Shown here piece by piece: positions 36,274 to 48,540 of a stretch of DNA of 64,000 bases. The number at the start of each line of letters is the position of its first letter. The first letter of the stretch is position 1. Origin of the DNA: Erpobdella octoculata. Taxonomy: Eukaryota; Annelida; Clitellata; Hirudinida; Erpobdellidae. The position numbers and the translations under genes were made by a program. A model generated the notes under the pieces. The model was not told where the DNA came from. It searched no databases and saw nothing but the letters and a program-made list of their open reading frames with translations. Where the stretch lies: contig OZ022246.1 in assembly GCA_963978895.1 (NCBI GenBank), forward strand, positions 21,234,859 through 21,298,858, read 5' to 3'.

Positions 36274-39200
36274 CTTTGATGCTGATAAGAAAATAACCAT
36301 AAAGATCTATCTAACCTCCTCATTTAATGATTCAGAAATATATCGTTCGATTTTATTTTGAAGGCAACTCCCAGATGAATCTACAGTTCTAAAGTTATGA
36401 CTTTTCAACACTTTTTTAACAACCTCATCGAGCTCATCATCGACTGTGATGTGTAGTATCTTGTTGAATTCATCTTCAGACTGAAATGTTAAATATTCGC
36501 TTAGTAATTTAAAACATCTTAGAAAATGCTATGCATTCTAAAAACACAAATTTGTAAAAAGGTCTTCAAATTCTGATGGCATGACGTTTCTCTATATCAC
36601 AATAATGTACATTTTGACATCTACTACTAGGAAGTGAGTGGGAGTTTTAATGTGAACTATTCACTATTTACAATCACAAGTCTGACACTCTACCAACTCC
36701 CTAATCCTAGCATCTGAGACAGCTGAGTATATATAATATATTATATATGCATAAGCATATATATACATTTATATTATTAAAATATTTACACCAAATCAGC
36801 AAATTTAAATTCAAAAAAGTTTAACACACCAGTTGGTACCGGAGACAATCCAAGTAGTTTGACAGTAACGATTTACTACAGAACTTAGAAGATCTAACTT
36901 CATTGAACAAATTTCCTCTAACGATGTGCCAATCAGGAAGGGAATCAAATGGAGAACGCTAGAAAAACACATTTGTGTGGTTTAATCTATTTCATCTATC
37001 ACTTAGAAACGAGTAAACAAACTTATTTAAAACATGTTAATTTGAATTTAATTTTTTTAGTATTTTTCAAACTAAATTATTCAAAAGAAAAAAATAAAAA
37101 CTGTTTTGAAATAGTAAAATCATCAGCATTCAATAGCACAATTGGATAAAATAAAGAAATTCTAACACTAAATACGAGAACTTTTTCGATCCCATGCAAG
37201 TCGTAATCTTCTACACCTGCCAACCTCTCACACACGGACATGCTCAGAGTGGCTTTCCTTTCCAGTAGGGAACCAGCATGCCTTTGCCTCGATCCACCGA
37301 TGGTGTCAAATGCTTTTGAGAAATGAGGAGGCTGTTAACGAGACAAAAAATTTAATGACCATTAAAGTAACTATTACTGGAATTTAGTTAGGCACAGGCA
37401 GGCTTAGCCTTGATTTTAAGGTTTTCAAATATGCCGGGCCAAGATTTTTCCACCAATTACACGCACCGGCCGGGCCGAGTAGCCAACGGACATGGCTGGG
37501 CAGAGAAAAATCGACTTGTCTAGTATTCTATACTGAAACACAGCTACCACATAACTAGTGAAGAAATCACAAAGGTTAGTGTCACCAAGTGCAGTAATAG
37601 CTTATGGTGTCACCCCCTCACAACCTACCCATGGACCTTCAAAAAAAATAGTCAAGGACCATATAGCATCCCTGCTTTGTAATTTTGATAGTTCAGAAAA
37701 AAAAAAAAAAAACAATGACAAGATCAGCTAACGGAAGTTCGTTTCTTGACAATATGCTGGCGTTCTGGAATCAGAGATACAGAGCAGTGATGTAGATAAT
37801 AAGAAGTGAAACAGGATTTCGTGAATTCCAAATTATTATAAAACTCTTCTTTATCGAAGCTTGCTTCATCGTGTAAGTTTTTGAAACTTTCCAAATTGGA
37901 CATAATGGTTTCATACTGGAATGTTGCAAAAGTCCGACAGCACTCGACGTGGTCCCCGAGAAATTCTTCGCTTACGTCGTTCAACGAAAAAAGTTGCGGA
38001 TTGTGACAAAACCTGCCCGACTCTGAAAATAAACCTTAACATGATCACAAACAAATCCTTCTAACATTACTTCCTATATAGTTCAGCGGCTCTGAAGTTT
38101 CGTCCGAAATGTAGAGCCACTCTAAATAAACTTTTTCATAAAATATTCCTAAAATAACAACCAGATTAACCAACGTATTTCAAGTTTGAGCTGATCCAGC
38201 AAGTCATTTGAAATTCCAGAGAATCCCACGGCCACGACGTACAATTCGGAATTACCAGGTTTGCTTGTTGCAGGCTTCAAGACATTCACCTGGAAAGAAC
38301 TGAAAGGATTAAAACAACCATAAAATAAGAGATAATGAAATAATTACCTCAATTATAATTCAACAACCTTTTCAAATAAACTCGATATCAAGTACATGAG
38401 ACAGACTGTAGGACTTTCAAACATGGTGAACACCTTGAGTACAAGACTGCCTTTTTCTCTAAGAAGGCCCAAACTGGTGACGACCTCACAAAAATGAAGT
38501 GCAAATACTTTGTTTTCTTGCTCTCCAGGATCGTTGGCACAATCCATGCTTCCATCGCATGTTACCTTGTTTTATGCAGGAGAACATTATTCAATCATTG
38601 TTCAATTTAATAAAAATAATAATTATAACATCAACATAACAGCAATATATATATATATTAGTTTTATAAGAAAAAAAATGTTGAAACACAAACCAGATGT
38701 GCACCTGTCTGAAATTCTTTGTGACAAATTTCCCACAAATTTTCAATGTTTTCCACATTAGTTATATCACCCGTGTTATCTACACCAAAGCACCAATTAT
38801 CGAGAGTTTCTCTGATGAAATCGTCAACGTCAATCATTGAAATTAAATCATTTCCCTCATATAACGGATTCAGAGTACTGGCTTTCCACTTCCAAGTTCC
38901 TTTAAAGTCTGATAATTTCATATAAAATTGATTTAACTAAATAATTGATTTAACTAAATAATTGATTTAACTAAATAATTGATTTAACTAAATAATTGAT
39001 TTAACTAAATAATTGATTTAACTAAATAACTGATTTAACTAAATAACTGATTCAACTAAATAATTGATTTAACTAAATAATTGATTTAACTAAATAATTG
39101 ATTTAACTAAATAATTGATTTAACTAAATAATTGATTTAACTAAAAGATTGATTTAACTAAATAATTGATTTAACTAAATAATTGATTTAACTAAATAAT

Positions 39201-40589
39201 TGATTTAACTAAATAATTGATTTAACTAAATAATTGATTTAACTAAATAATTGATTTAACTAAATAATTGATTTAACTAAATAATTGATTTAACTAAATA
39301 ATTGATTTAACTAAATAATTGATTTAACTAAATAATTGATTTAACTAAATAATTGATTTAACTAAATAATTGATTTAACTAAATAATTGATTTAACTAAA
39401 TAATTGATTTAACTAAATAATTGATTTAACTAAATAATTGATTTAACTAAATAATTGATTTAACTAAATAATTGATTTAACTAAATAATTGATTTAACTA
39501 AATAATTGATTTAACTAAATAATTGATTTAACTAAATAATTGATTTAACTAAATAATTGATTTAACTAAATAATTGATTTAACTAAATAATTGATTTAAC
39601 TAAATAATTGATTTAACTAAATAATTGATTTAACTAAATAATTGATTTAACTAAATAATTGATTTAACTAAATAATTGATTTAACTAAATAATTGATTTA
39701 ACTAAATAATTGATTCAACTAAATAATTGATTCAACTAAATAATTGATTTAACTAAATAATTGATTTAACTAAATAATTGATTTAACTAAATAATTGATT
39801 TAACTAAATAATTGATTTAACTAAATAATTGATTTAACTAAATAATTGATTTAACTAAATAATTGATTTAACTAAATAATTGATTTAACTAAATAATTGA
39901 TTTAACTAAATAATTGATTTAACTAAATAATTGATTTAACTAAATAATTGATTTAACTAAATAATTGATTTAACTAAATAATTGATTTAACTAAATAACA
40001 AGCACTTCGATTATAGTTATCTTTTTACGAGGACAATTAACTCAATAATTAATAATAATTGAAATGAATGAAATAACAAAAAAGAAAAGAAAAATTACAT
40101 ACTTCTGCTTGCAAGATAATGATTCAGTGAAGTTACAAATGCTCCGGGAGCTTCACACAGATGAACACTGTTAAATGATTCGCTGTCCATTGGAACGAGT
40201 TCGGGAAAATTACATAAAACTTCATGAAATTTGCACCAGGCCTGCGTGCACAACTCCGGTTTTACTTTATTACGGAGATACGATACGACGTCCGAGCCCT
40301 TGTGCATCGATTGGGTATGCTTGCGCCACATGATAATGTCCAAGATACTAAGTTGATTTTTTGCCGAATTCAAATATAATTTAATTTCTGCAAGTTCTTT
40401 GTGTTCCCATGCTTTGCCGGTGCACAGCTCAAATTTCTCCGTAACAACGGGTCTAGATGCGTACTGGTACTTGCGATGAAAATAACTTTTGACTAACTTT
40501 GATGCTTCATCATCGCTTGATTGCATGTTAAAATAGAAATTTTCTGTATTGTGTCTTTTTCTCTTCAAGTTCTTTTTTTTGCGACCCAT
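35205..40589 (-). CDS. CMTR2: Cap-specific mRNA 2'-O-methyltransferase 2, complete (12 exons, 751 aa)
   Basis: It methylates the ribose of the second transcribed nucleotide (cap-2) using S-adenosylmethionine. Coding exons in order: 40103-40589, 38694-38908, 38368-38565, 38175-38289, 37733-38022, 37176-37331, 36830-36958, 36316-36480, 36074-36196, 35856-35954, 35444-35621, 35205-35305. All borders are GT/AG with consistent phases; the total is 2256 bases, close to human CMTR2 (770 aa). The start MGRKKKNLKRKR is a basic, nuclear-signal-like leader. The SAM loop HLCEAPGAF is at 143-151. A Lys-Asp-Lys-Glu tetrad fits K120 (QAWCKF), D238 (VTCDGS), K278 (VLKVFTMFE) and E315 (NSELYVV). CMTR2 hallmarks such as STLNP, VDNTGDI and KPATSKPGNSE are present, followed by the degenerate second methyltransferase-like half. 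Nothing indicates loss of function. Intron 1 carries a very large 17-bp minisatellite. Confidence 0.95.
38937..39998. repeat. 17-bp minisatellite, about 62 copies, in CMTR2 intron 1
   Basis: Head-to-tail units of TTGATTTAACTAAATAA, very homogeneous, with rare T-to-C changes and one AAAGA variant. The array ends about 28 bases from the intron 1 acceptor. In the transcribed (minus) sense each unit reads TTATTTAGTTAAATCAA and so contains a TTATTTAG acceptor-like motif. Confidence 0.98.
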
Positions 40590-41046
40590 TTTTCAGCAAA
40601 ATCGCTTAATCAAATAATGAAAAAATTAAAACCTGCAAAGAAAAGAATATTGCTAAAGTTAGAGTTGCTAATGTACAAATTATCTTAACATGACCTATAA
40701 AAATTGATATGCTGAGCCTGTGTTCACTTTAAGCTGGTAGAACCCATACGTTGTTCAGCTAGAGGCATGCACAGTAATGGGGACAACGGGAATACCCTGG
40801 TGTCCATCGTAATTCAGCGGAAATGAGGACAGTTCAAGCGGGGATATCGCTGTAATAGGGATGGAGTTTCCTAATAATGTTGAATATGGAAACAAATACT
40901 GCGGGAATGGCAATAAGTTTCTGCATTTTTACTGCATAAATAAAAAAATGTTTCTGAAACTTAGTTTTCTTTCAATGTACTGAAACTGTCATCAATTATT
41001 AACTATTCTTTGTTAATATTAATTATCATTAGCAATGCATTTTGGA

Positions 41047-41793
41047 TAGAGCTTGACCGATTAATCGGTGGCATTCATAATCGGGCTGATTATTAACACA
41101 ATCGGTAATCGGCATCCGATTGTTCTTAAAAGGTAAAATCACCACACAAGCATCACAGGATTATGGAACCATCGTCAAAAAGGCCGAGAGTAGAGCTGGA
41201 TCACGGACCATCAACGTTGCGACTGGGATCTGTTCTCGGATGTTGTGAGCAAGCCAGCACCGCAAAAAAACTCGTCGATCATGGGCAATGACAATGATGT
41301 AGTGGATGCAATGAATAGTTTATACTTGTCACCAGCAACATTGCCTCGCACAGAAAGCCCATACGTCTGGTGGAATACCAACAAATTCAATCTCCCAAAC
41401 CTAGCCACACTTGCGAGAAAGTATCTTTCTGCACCAGCGTCAAGTGTCCCCAGCGAACAGCTCTTCAGAGGACAGGACAGATCTTCTCAGATCGCCGTGG
41501 CTCTTTGAAAGCTAAAACAGGAAAAATGCTCCTACTTCTGAAGTACAACCTGCTTCAGTTTTCTTTTAACTATTGAGAGTGGAAATTGCCAGGGGCTCAA
41601 GGACTTTAACTAGACATTTTATATATTTAGATTTTTTTATTGCCTGCAAGTTCTGTAGAGTATAGCTTAAGTTTAAGGCGTAGTCTAATTTTAACAAAAC
41701 ACCATTTACCAAAATAAAAAAATAGACAATCGGTATCAGCTCCACAATCGGCTGTTCTCACAATCGGGTAAATGTGGAATCGTTAAAGCTCTA
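41047..41793 (+). mobile_element. Internally deleted hAT element, 747 bp
   Basis: The terminal inverted repeat is TAGAGCTTGACCGATT on the left and TAGAGCTTTAACGATT on the right. It is flanked by a perfect 8-bp duplication ATTTTGGA (41039-41046 and 41794-41801). AATCGG-rich subterminal repeats flank a short remnant of the transposase C terminus. Confidence 0.9.
41222..41576 (+). pseudogene. hAT transposase C-terminal remnant, frameshifted
   Basis: The frame encodes WDLFSDVV-like and YVWWNTNKFNLPNLATLARK, then YLSAPASSVPSEQLF, the hAT dimerisation (hATC) region. Near 41475 the frame shifts: the family continuation IFSDRRGSLKAKTGKMLLL is read in a different frame. Only the C-terminal part of a transposase remains, so it is dead. 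Confidence 0.85.
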
Positions 41794-42199
41794 ATTTTGG
41801 ATATGGAAAAAAAGGTGCACAGAAGATTTGCAGAATTTTTGGAAGAAAGCTGGGAAATAATCAAAACTGTCTCATGTGGCAAGAAAATCTTCGAGTGTAC
41901 CTGCACCTAACACATCTTTATAAAGATTTTCCACAATCTTAGACTCTTAAAAACCACCTAAGTCAAAAGAGTATTGATGGACTTTTATTCGTGGACTTCA
42001 ATAAATTAATAGATAATATCTAGTCATATTACTGTATTATTGCAATTTTATATATCAACAATAACTTTTAATTAGAATGAAATATCACACTGAAAGATCG
42101 TGGACGAAAATGGAAATGAAACTGTACGGAGATGGAGATGAAAGAATACGGGGATGAGGATGAGAAAAAAGTTCCTGCACACGCCTCCAGTTTATATAT

Positions 42200-43133
42200 G
42201 GTGTATTTTGAAGCTCACACTCTGGCAGTCAGCATATTGATCTGAACATCAATTCACAGTAATGTTAGCAATTGGGTTGGCATATTTGTGATGGCTTAGC
42301 CGATGAAGTTTATTCAAGGCCTGTTATTAATTAATTTTATTAGCTTGTTGTAGTTTTGTGTACAAGTTAACAACTTGGTGTAGTTTCGTGCGACAAGTCA
42401 CTAACACTCCAAGCATCAGTGACAATTAAAGAAAGTTTTGTTTGGAAAATGTCTTTTGTGAATGAAAGCTTTTAAAAAGTGTCTGTCAGTGATTTGATTG
42501 AAATTCGTATCTTTAAAAATTTTTAGTCTTTTTCTTTAACTAGATTCTAATATTTTGACAGTTTCACACAAATGTTAAACTTATATAATCATATTTCTAT
42601 TTAATTATAGTATTACATTTAAGTTGAATCAGAGTTCTAACTTTAATTGGTAATCTCCTATTATAGCATCCTGGTTCAATTTTTATGAGAATTAACCTGT
42701 ATTTAACTTGAAGGACAGCAAAAACATAATAAAAGACTAATTTGAACAAAAATACATATAAAATCAATAATAGCATTTTAGCAATATTTAAAAATCGCTC
42801 CTGCAGCTAAATAGTAAAGATCTATCAATATCTATACCACCAGAAGTAAAAGCTTCAGAGAATAAATAAGTGAAAACATTATTTATTAAAAATTACGAAC
42901 AAATAAAAGTTCAAACGTAAAAGTAATAATTATATAATAAGGTAATTTGTTTAATCAAATGTTGGTGTTTCATCAACAGCTCCAGGTTGAAATGCAGTTT
43001 ACTATAAGGTGGCGGCAATGCCAATATGACGTAATAAAAATACTATAAAATATTTGTTTAACTCATTTTTGAAATATTTATAACATATTAAAATTCTATT
43101 AAAAAATGTATTCTTATCTGAGATAATTTTCCA
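42200..43133. other. No gene recognised
   Basis: AT-rich intergenic sequence without a defined repeat or coding exon. Confidence 0.5.
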
Positions 43134-43373
43134 CTTACCACTAGGGTTGTCAATATTTTATCGATATTAGATATATCTATATTTTTTTCTGATATATCCT
43201 ATATTTTTACTCGATATTTGTTTTAGATATTTATCGATTATCGATATATATTTTAAATATCGATTTTTTTTTAATTTTTAAAACATTTTTACTTAATAAA
43301 ATTTTATTAAAATTGGAAAAAATATATATATAAACATAATTTAACTGGATGTAATGAGCAATTTATATGGATA

Positions 43374-43660
43374 CTAGCTGACCCAGCAAACGTTATTTTG
43401 CCTTATAAATTATTTTGGTTTTTTTATTAAAAGTTTAATGTAAAAAATTATGACAATTTAAAAAAAATCAATCTCGAAGAGCAATCGAGTGTACTATGCC
43501 CAGGGTTTTTGAAAGTTTTTCTATCGTTCTCTCTTGCTCCCATTTCCTACCCCGCTTTCTCTCCCGTTCCCGCTTGCTCTCTAGTTCCCGCTTGCTCTTC
43601 ATTGACTTAATTTTGTTACAGTATTTTTCAGTAATAAACTTTCTTGGATTTTCATGTTAG
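43374..43660 (-). mobile_element. Helitron-like 3' end inside the hAT element
   Basis: On the minus strand a hairpin (GGCAAAATAACGTTTGC) precedes TCAGCTAG and then T. Further in, a CTCTCTTGCTCCCATTTCC-rich block resembles the one in the element at 57125. The 5' end is undefined. Confidence 0.45.
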
Positions 43661-44045
43661 AAATAAAAGTCATTCAGCTTTAGCAAAAGTGATTTATTAA
43701 AATTAGCTAATCAATCAACCTATCAAATACATTTATGTAAAATATAAATGCACATAATTAATAATAAAACGGCTGTTTATGAGTTGATCTAACACTGCTT
43801 AGGCTGCCTTTTGTAGGAATCGAACCAAAAGAATTTATTTAGCGTTTAAGTGGACACCAAACATTCAAATGAGTAATTCAGGAAGTTGGTATACTTCTAA
43901 TAGTACTCATGTGAATAAAACGTTCCAAATACAGAAAAATGTAAAGTTAAAAAAGTATACATTGGACGACATCTGAACCACGCATTTAACACGATTAGTA
44001 AAAGCGTTAAAATAATATGATAATCAAAATATCCATACTTTTTGT

Positions 44046-44783
44046 TTGATAATCGGACTGCGGTAAACATGGAGAATAGCGGCAGAAATTATTTTCGGTG
44101 TTTTTAATTATTTTTCCCATATAATAATTATATATTTGTAATCACAATAATAACTCCAATTTAATGATCTAAGCAGTTTATTAATTTTTGATAATAAAAT
44201 TCTCTCGGAAATGTCACGAAATGCGCAAGAGAAACTCAGCTAAAACAATGAATAGCGCAGTCAAAAAGAAACAGTTTATAGCGTATTCAAGTTATTTGCA
44301 AAAGAAAACCTAACAATCACAACTTAAAATATTAATCATGCAGTCAGATTAACATTATTTACAAAAAAAATGACAGTTTATTTAAGTCCGAGCAGTTTTT
44401 CAGAGAAAGACAAAACTGGATAGTTTTCAATTAAAGAAACACAGAGTTTCAGCAAAGAATTTGCCACCTGGTTTGAGACAACGGAACTCAAATTTACTTA
44501 AATAAGTTATTTATTTCTTTAAAAATATTTTATAAAAACTCGCACAAATAATTTCTTTTACATTTTATTTCACTTCACTTTTAGTTTGTTTTTTGTTTAT
44601 GAGAATAATTGTTTTTCTACTATCTGGCATTAACTTCTTTTTTAATTATAATTTAAAGAAATTAATTGGATCTGTCAATTGTTAATTTATTTTTCTTTCT
44701 AATTATAATAATTTTATGATAGAAAAATAATTAAAAACACCGAAAATAATTTCTGCCGCAATTCTCCATGTTTACCCGGACTG
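44046..44783. mobile_element. Inner inverted-repeat element
   Basis: A block at about 44046-44115 (CGGTAAACATGGAGAATAGC, then GGCAGAAATTATTTTCGG) recurs inverted at about 44716-44783. Arms of about 65 bases, AT-rich non-coding interior. Confidence 0.6.
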
Positions 44784-45700
44784 CCATATCGATATTTTTT
44801 TAATTATCGATAATCGTGAAATCCGATATTTTTTTAATATCGACAACCCTACTTACGGTACTTACCACTCAAATTTAAAAAAACACATTTGATAGAGTTT
44901 GAAAAAACAAGGTGTATGCTAAATATCAGATATTTCACTTGCTAAGCTTTATGAAAGCTAGCTAGATATATTTAGTTTTTAGTTAAATAATTTAACTAAT
45001 AGTTTATCTTTTTATCACACTTGTAACAAGTGACTTGTTCATTACTTTATCACTCCTTGTATCGGAACTCAGATGCCAAGTATTTCAGTTCAAAGTGACA
45101 TTTTAAAAAGCTTTTATGTCTAGATATTTTTTTATGAATTTTATTATTATTATTATTCTGCTGCAGATTTTATTAACGCGGTAATTCCCTGGTTTCGGTA
45201 TCGGTCCAGGACGCTAAACTATGAGATTACCTTTCTATCTACATTTTCAAAAATAATTCTTACTAAATCTGTAAGGTTTTTATCCCCAGGTAATTGAAGA
45301 CATAGACCGGCTGACAGAAAGGTCAACCCGGAATTAAATTGATACAATGGTTTTATTGTTGATTTTGAGACATATATATATGGAGAACATATTCTGAGAA
45401 TGGCACTCGATGGCACTCAACGGTTATTTTTTTACGGGACCGTGAAAAATGCCATATTTTCCTTATATTCGGCTAGCAACGCTATAACAGTTTCACTTGA
45501 TACATGAGTTTGAAAGGGTTTATTCTTTTTGGAAAACATACATACAAATGTCAGAGCAATAAAATAAAAGAAAAAAAATAAAAAAAAAATTTTTTTATTT
45601 TTTTTTTTTATTTTTTTTTATATATATTTTTTTTTTAATAATATTACATAGCAATGTTAAGAATACTACAAAAACTATACACAAAAGTTTGAAAAACAAC

Positions 45701-45872
45701 TTATAGACTTGTAAAAATCTCTTCTTCCACTTCCCAGGGTATAAAAAACTCTAAGACATCATCATCATAAACATCTCCATCCACTGCTTGACATATGTTT
45801 GGCTCTTGTACCTCATCCACATTCACTATATCATCATTACCCTCACTCAATTCAAGAAAAGGATCACAGCGA
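45701..45872 (-). pseudogene. Out-of-frame acidic tail of the PIN/CXC gene
   Basis: This frame reads NRCDPFLELSEGNDD and continues as an acidic segment rich in Asp, Glu and Val to a stop at 45701. It abuts the CXC region and fits as the natural C terminus lost by the 7-bp duplication. Confidence 0.6.
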
Positions 45873-47996
45873 TTTTCGATTTTCGCAGGAAGTTCCGTTA
45901 CAATTCTTACAAGCAGCAGTGCACGGCAGACCATAAAAGTTACAGGTGCAGTTTTGACCACTACACGGCTTCCTCACATCTGATCTACACTTGCAACATA
46001 CAACCTTTAGAATATCAGCAGGTGCTATGTCAATGTCTGTAGCAATTGGTATGAATTTTTCCTCATATGTTTTCCAGCCCCATTCTTGAGGATCAACATC
46101 TGTTGTTGATAACAGTTTCCACTGCAGAACTTGTAAGTGGACTCTGTAGGAATGAAAACGAGCTGCATTTTCTGTTGGAGGCAATCTTTCAGGACGTGGT
46201 AGTTGAGTGGTGGTTGCAGTGATGTTCATATATATAGAGTAACGAAGCTTATTTAATTGATCCTTCAAAGTACCTCCATACAAATGCACCAGCAATTTAC
46301 AACCTGCAAGCATCACCTCTTCATGGGTAGATGTCAAAGACTCCAAGATATCTATCAGGTGTTCAATTCCACTCAAGTTAGATATTTTTTTGAACACACT
46401 GGTCTTACCATGGCCAAACAAAGATGATGTAGTATCACAGCCACTGATAGAGTGAATTACCAAAAGCTTATTAACAATTGACGAACCTAATGATTTAGCA
46501 ATAGCACGCATAGAATTGACAGACTTGCTTGAATAAACGTACATGAATATATCAGACATGTCTGGCTGAAAATGATACACAAGCATGACCAAGATATCAG
46601 TATCATTGCCTATGACACTTACTACTTTTCCATCTTTTGCATGTTGAAGAGCTTGGTAAACATTATTGCCAGCTGCCTTTAAGTGAGTAATCAAAAATGA
46701 CACAAATGCACACTTATTCTTCTTATTTGAAAGAAATGAATTTTGATCTTTATATGCATTTCTTTGGCCTTCAACTACAACATCTGGAGCCACATTCCTT
46801 GCTCTTCTACAATGTTCCTGATCTTTTATGCTTGGTCCATTCTTATACCCATCGAAAACTATTTCTGCAATACCACTGCAATGTTTGCGAACATATCTCA
46901 CATATTGCTGTGCTACTTCATCATATGAAGTTCCAACATCCCAGTGAACAGCATGGAGCAAATACCCACCATCTATCACATGCACTGAAGACTCAGGTAC
47001 TGAAGAGGACTGAAGAACATTCTTGCACAGCTCTTTAGCTAACTGGGATTTGTCAGTCTTGCGCATGAAATTGTCCTTGAAAAGGGAAGCTGGTAAAGGA
47101 GACAATTCATAGGCAAAATATAGCTCTATGTTTTGAGATCGTTGCATTATTACAATTAGTCTATTAAATAGCATTGTCGGCTCGAGCTCACACTCTCTTT
47201 TTCTGGTTTTGGTTGCGACATTTGTTACATGTGCCAGCGTTCTAGCTTGATCGCATCGTTTCAGCTTAATGTCTTTGAATTGACAGCCATCCATCTTATG
47301 AATTATCACAGCTCCCACTTTTTCGGCTTCATCGCAGTTTACTCCATCTGAATCTGAAGCTACAATACCAGATGTAAGGCTTTGGAGCCTAACATCACTT
47401 GTTCCAAATGGATTATGTAGCCTTAAGAAGTCCAAAATTTTGGCAAGATCTTTATTGTCTCTCTTAGCTCTTGCTTTGCCTAGTTCTGGATGTTGGATGC
47501 TGTCATGGTCATATTCCAGACTTGTAAATTCAGCAAGAGCACTTTTAACTGCAGCTGTTTTGTGAACTGAGGCAACCCAGAGAGTTCTTACACTTTCTGA
47601 GACGCCTCTTCCATGAGTCAGACCACCTCGTCCCTTTAAACTTCGCATCATGGCCTGCTCAATGGTCAAATCTGTGGATAGACCAGCCCATGCCCTTCCA
47701 CTACGTCGAGCTATGTGATGACCAGAAATGAAAACTCTATGCAATTCTTCATTTTCATTTGACAGGTTTTCCATCTTCTCAATGTACAAGCGAGCACATT
47801 TTGCATAGTTATTGTGGCCGGTTGCAGCAAAGAGATTTACCATCCTCTTGATTGTACAGATGTGTAGCTGCCAGTCACCAGCTCTTTCAGCTCTCAGAAG
47901 CTTTTTCAACAGCGATACATAATACAGATACTGGACCCAAAGTTTCGCTGTTCGTGACTTTTCCTGTAAGGTTGTCTGCAACGCCTTAAAAGCACT
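45864..47996 (-). CDS. PIN-like nuclease-fold protein with C-terminal CXC motif, multicopy family type
   Basis: About 710 codons in one exon. The frame has no early ATG; it runs back to 48011, and an acceptor-like CTCGAG before AGTGCT suggests an exon start at 47996, so N-terminal coding sequence is missing. Family landmarks known from large invertebrate gene sets, function unknown: AERAGDWQLH, HNNYAKCARLY, IEQAMMRSLKGRGGLTHGRG, DGGYLLHAVHW (about residue 340), VFDGYKNGPSIKD, VIGNDTDILVML (acidic PIN/XPG-like motif), HSISGCDTTSSLFGHGK (about 510) and a Cys-rich CXC/tesmin-like end (about 660-697). The frame stops just after SCENRKSL. The acidic tail usual in the family is still present in another frame (45701-45872). 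A direct repeat GAAAATC-GAAAATC at the break explains the shift. Possibly of transposon origin. Confidence 0.75.
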   Translation of the reverse strand, partial: SAFKALQTTLQEKSRTAKLWVQYLYYVSLLKKLLRAERAGDWQLHICTIKRMVNLFAATGHNNYAKCARLYIEKMENLSNENEELHRVFISGHHIARRSGRAWAGLSTDLTIEQAMMRSLKGRGGLTHGRGVSESVRTLWVASVHKTAAVKSALAEFTSLEYDHDSIQHPELGKARAKRDNKDLAKILDFLRLHNPFGTSDVRLQSLTSGIVASDSDGVNCDEAEKVGAVIIHKMDGCQFKDIKLKRCDQARTLAHVTNVATKTRKRECELEPTMLFNRLIVIMQRSQNIELYFAYELSPLPASLFKDNFMRKTDKSQLAKELCKNVLQSSSVPESSVHVIDGGYLLHAVHWDVGTSYDEVAQQYVRYVRKHCSGIAEIVFDGYKNGPSIKDQEHCRRARNVAPDVVVEGQRNAYKDQNSFLSNKKNKCAFVSFLITHLKAAGNNVYQALQHAKDGKVVSVIGNDTDILVMLVYHFQPDMSDIFMYVYSSKSVNSMRAIAKSLGSSIVNKLLVIHSISGCDTTSSLFGHGKTSVFKKISNLSGIEHLIDILESLTSTHEEVMLAGCKLLVHLYGGTLKDQLNKLRYSIYMNITATTTQLPRPERLPPTENAARFHSYRVHLQVLQWKLLSTTDVDPQEWGWKTYEEKFIPIATDIDIAPADILKVVCCKCRSDVRKPCSGQNCTCNFYGLPCTAACKNCNGTSCENRKSL

Positions 47997-48195
47997 CTCG
48001 AGTAAAAAAAACTACTTGGTAACTGAACTGATTCAATGTCATATCCATTGCTAAGAACATACATATATATACTTATATATATACATATACTTATATATAT
48101 ATATATATATATATACAAATATTAATATTGTTTTATAAAAATATATATATACATATTAAAATAAATAAATAACAAATAAACATAAGATTTGTATA

Positions 48196-48238
48196 GTATA
48201 GTATAGTATAGTATAGTATATAGTATAGTATAGTATAT
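48196..48238. repeat. (TATAG)n microsatellite
   Basis: Pentanucleotide run of GTATA/TATAG units with one break. Confidence 0.9.
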
Positions 48239-48540
48239 GTGGGGTTTTAAAACTAAGCTATTATACGGGTTAGATTCATTGACAATCAATAAATTGAAGT
48301 ACAACACTTTTCTAACAACTTAACAAGTTATTGACGAGTAATTCGCTTAAAAAAAATTCGTTTTTGCGGTGTTTTATTGACGCAATCGCACTGTTGAGTG
48401 CATTATCGCTCTATCGCTAAATACGCTTAAAATAATGAGCAAAAACCTTTCAAATTAGGGTGCCATTAAAATCCATCAAATAACCAACCGATTTAGCTAA
48501 AAAAAATATTAAGAAACGCTTGTCGCGATTTAATTCCGGG

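Larger units (their letters stand above)
40759..42190. mobile_element. Probable outer hAT-like element (nested host)
   Basis: The edges show a weak inverted repeat: CTAGAGGCATGCACAG on the left, and CTGGAGGCGTGTGCAG as the reverse complement of the right edge. GGGGA/GGGAT-rich subterminal sequence lies on both sides. A second, clearer hAT element interrupts it at 41047. No target-site duplication found. Confidence 0.4.
43142..44851. mobile_element. hAT-type element with TAGGGTTGTC termini, 1.7 kb
   Basis: The left end is TAGGGTTGTCAATATT, the right end AATATCGACAACCCTA, and TATCGATA-rich subterminal repeats lie at both edges. The flanking 8-mers CTTACCAC and CTTACGGT agree in the first five bases, a decayed duplication. 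No transposase frame was seen. At least two later insertions lie inside, at 43374 and 44046. Confidence 0.7.
45327..48540. other. Inverted 13-mers flanking the PIN/CXC gene
   Basis: CCCGGAATTAAAT at 45327-45339 recurs as its reverse complement at 48528-48540, bracketing the gene. This might mark a mobile element, but no longer inverted repeat or target duplication was seen. Confidence 0.2.

Noticed and set aside
38937..39998. Regular spaced repeats suggesting a CRISPR array
   Set aside because: The 17-bp units are head-to-tail with no unique spacers and sit in an animal intron; this is a minisatellite.
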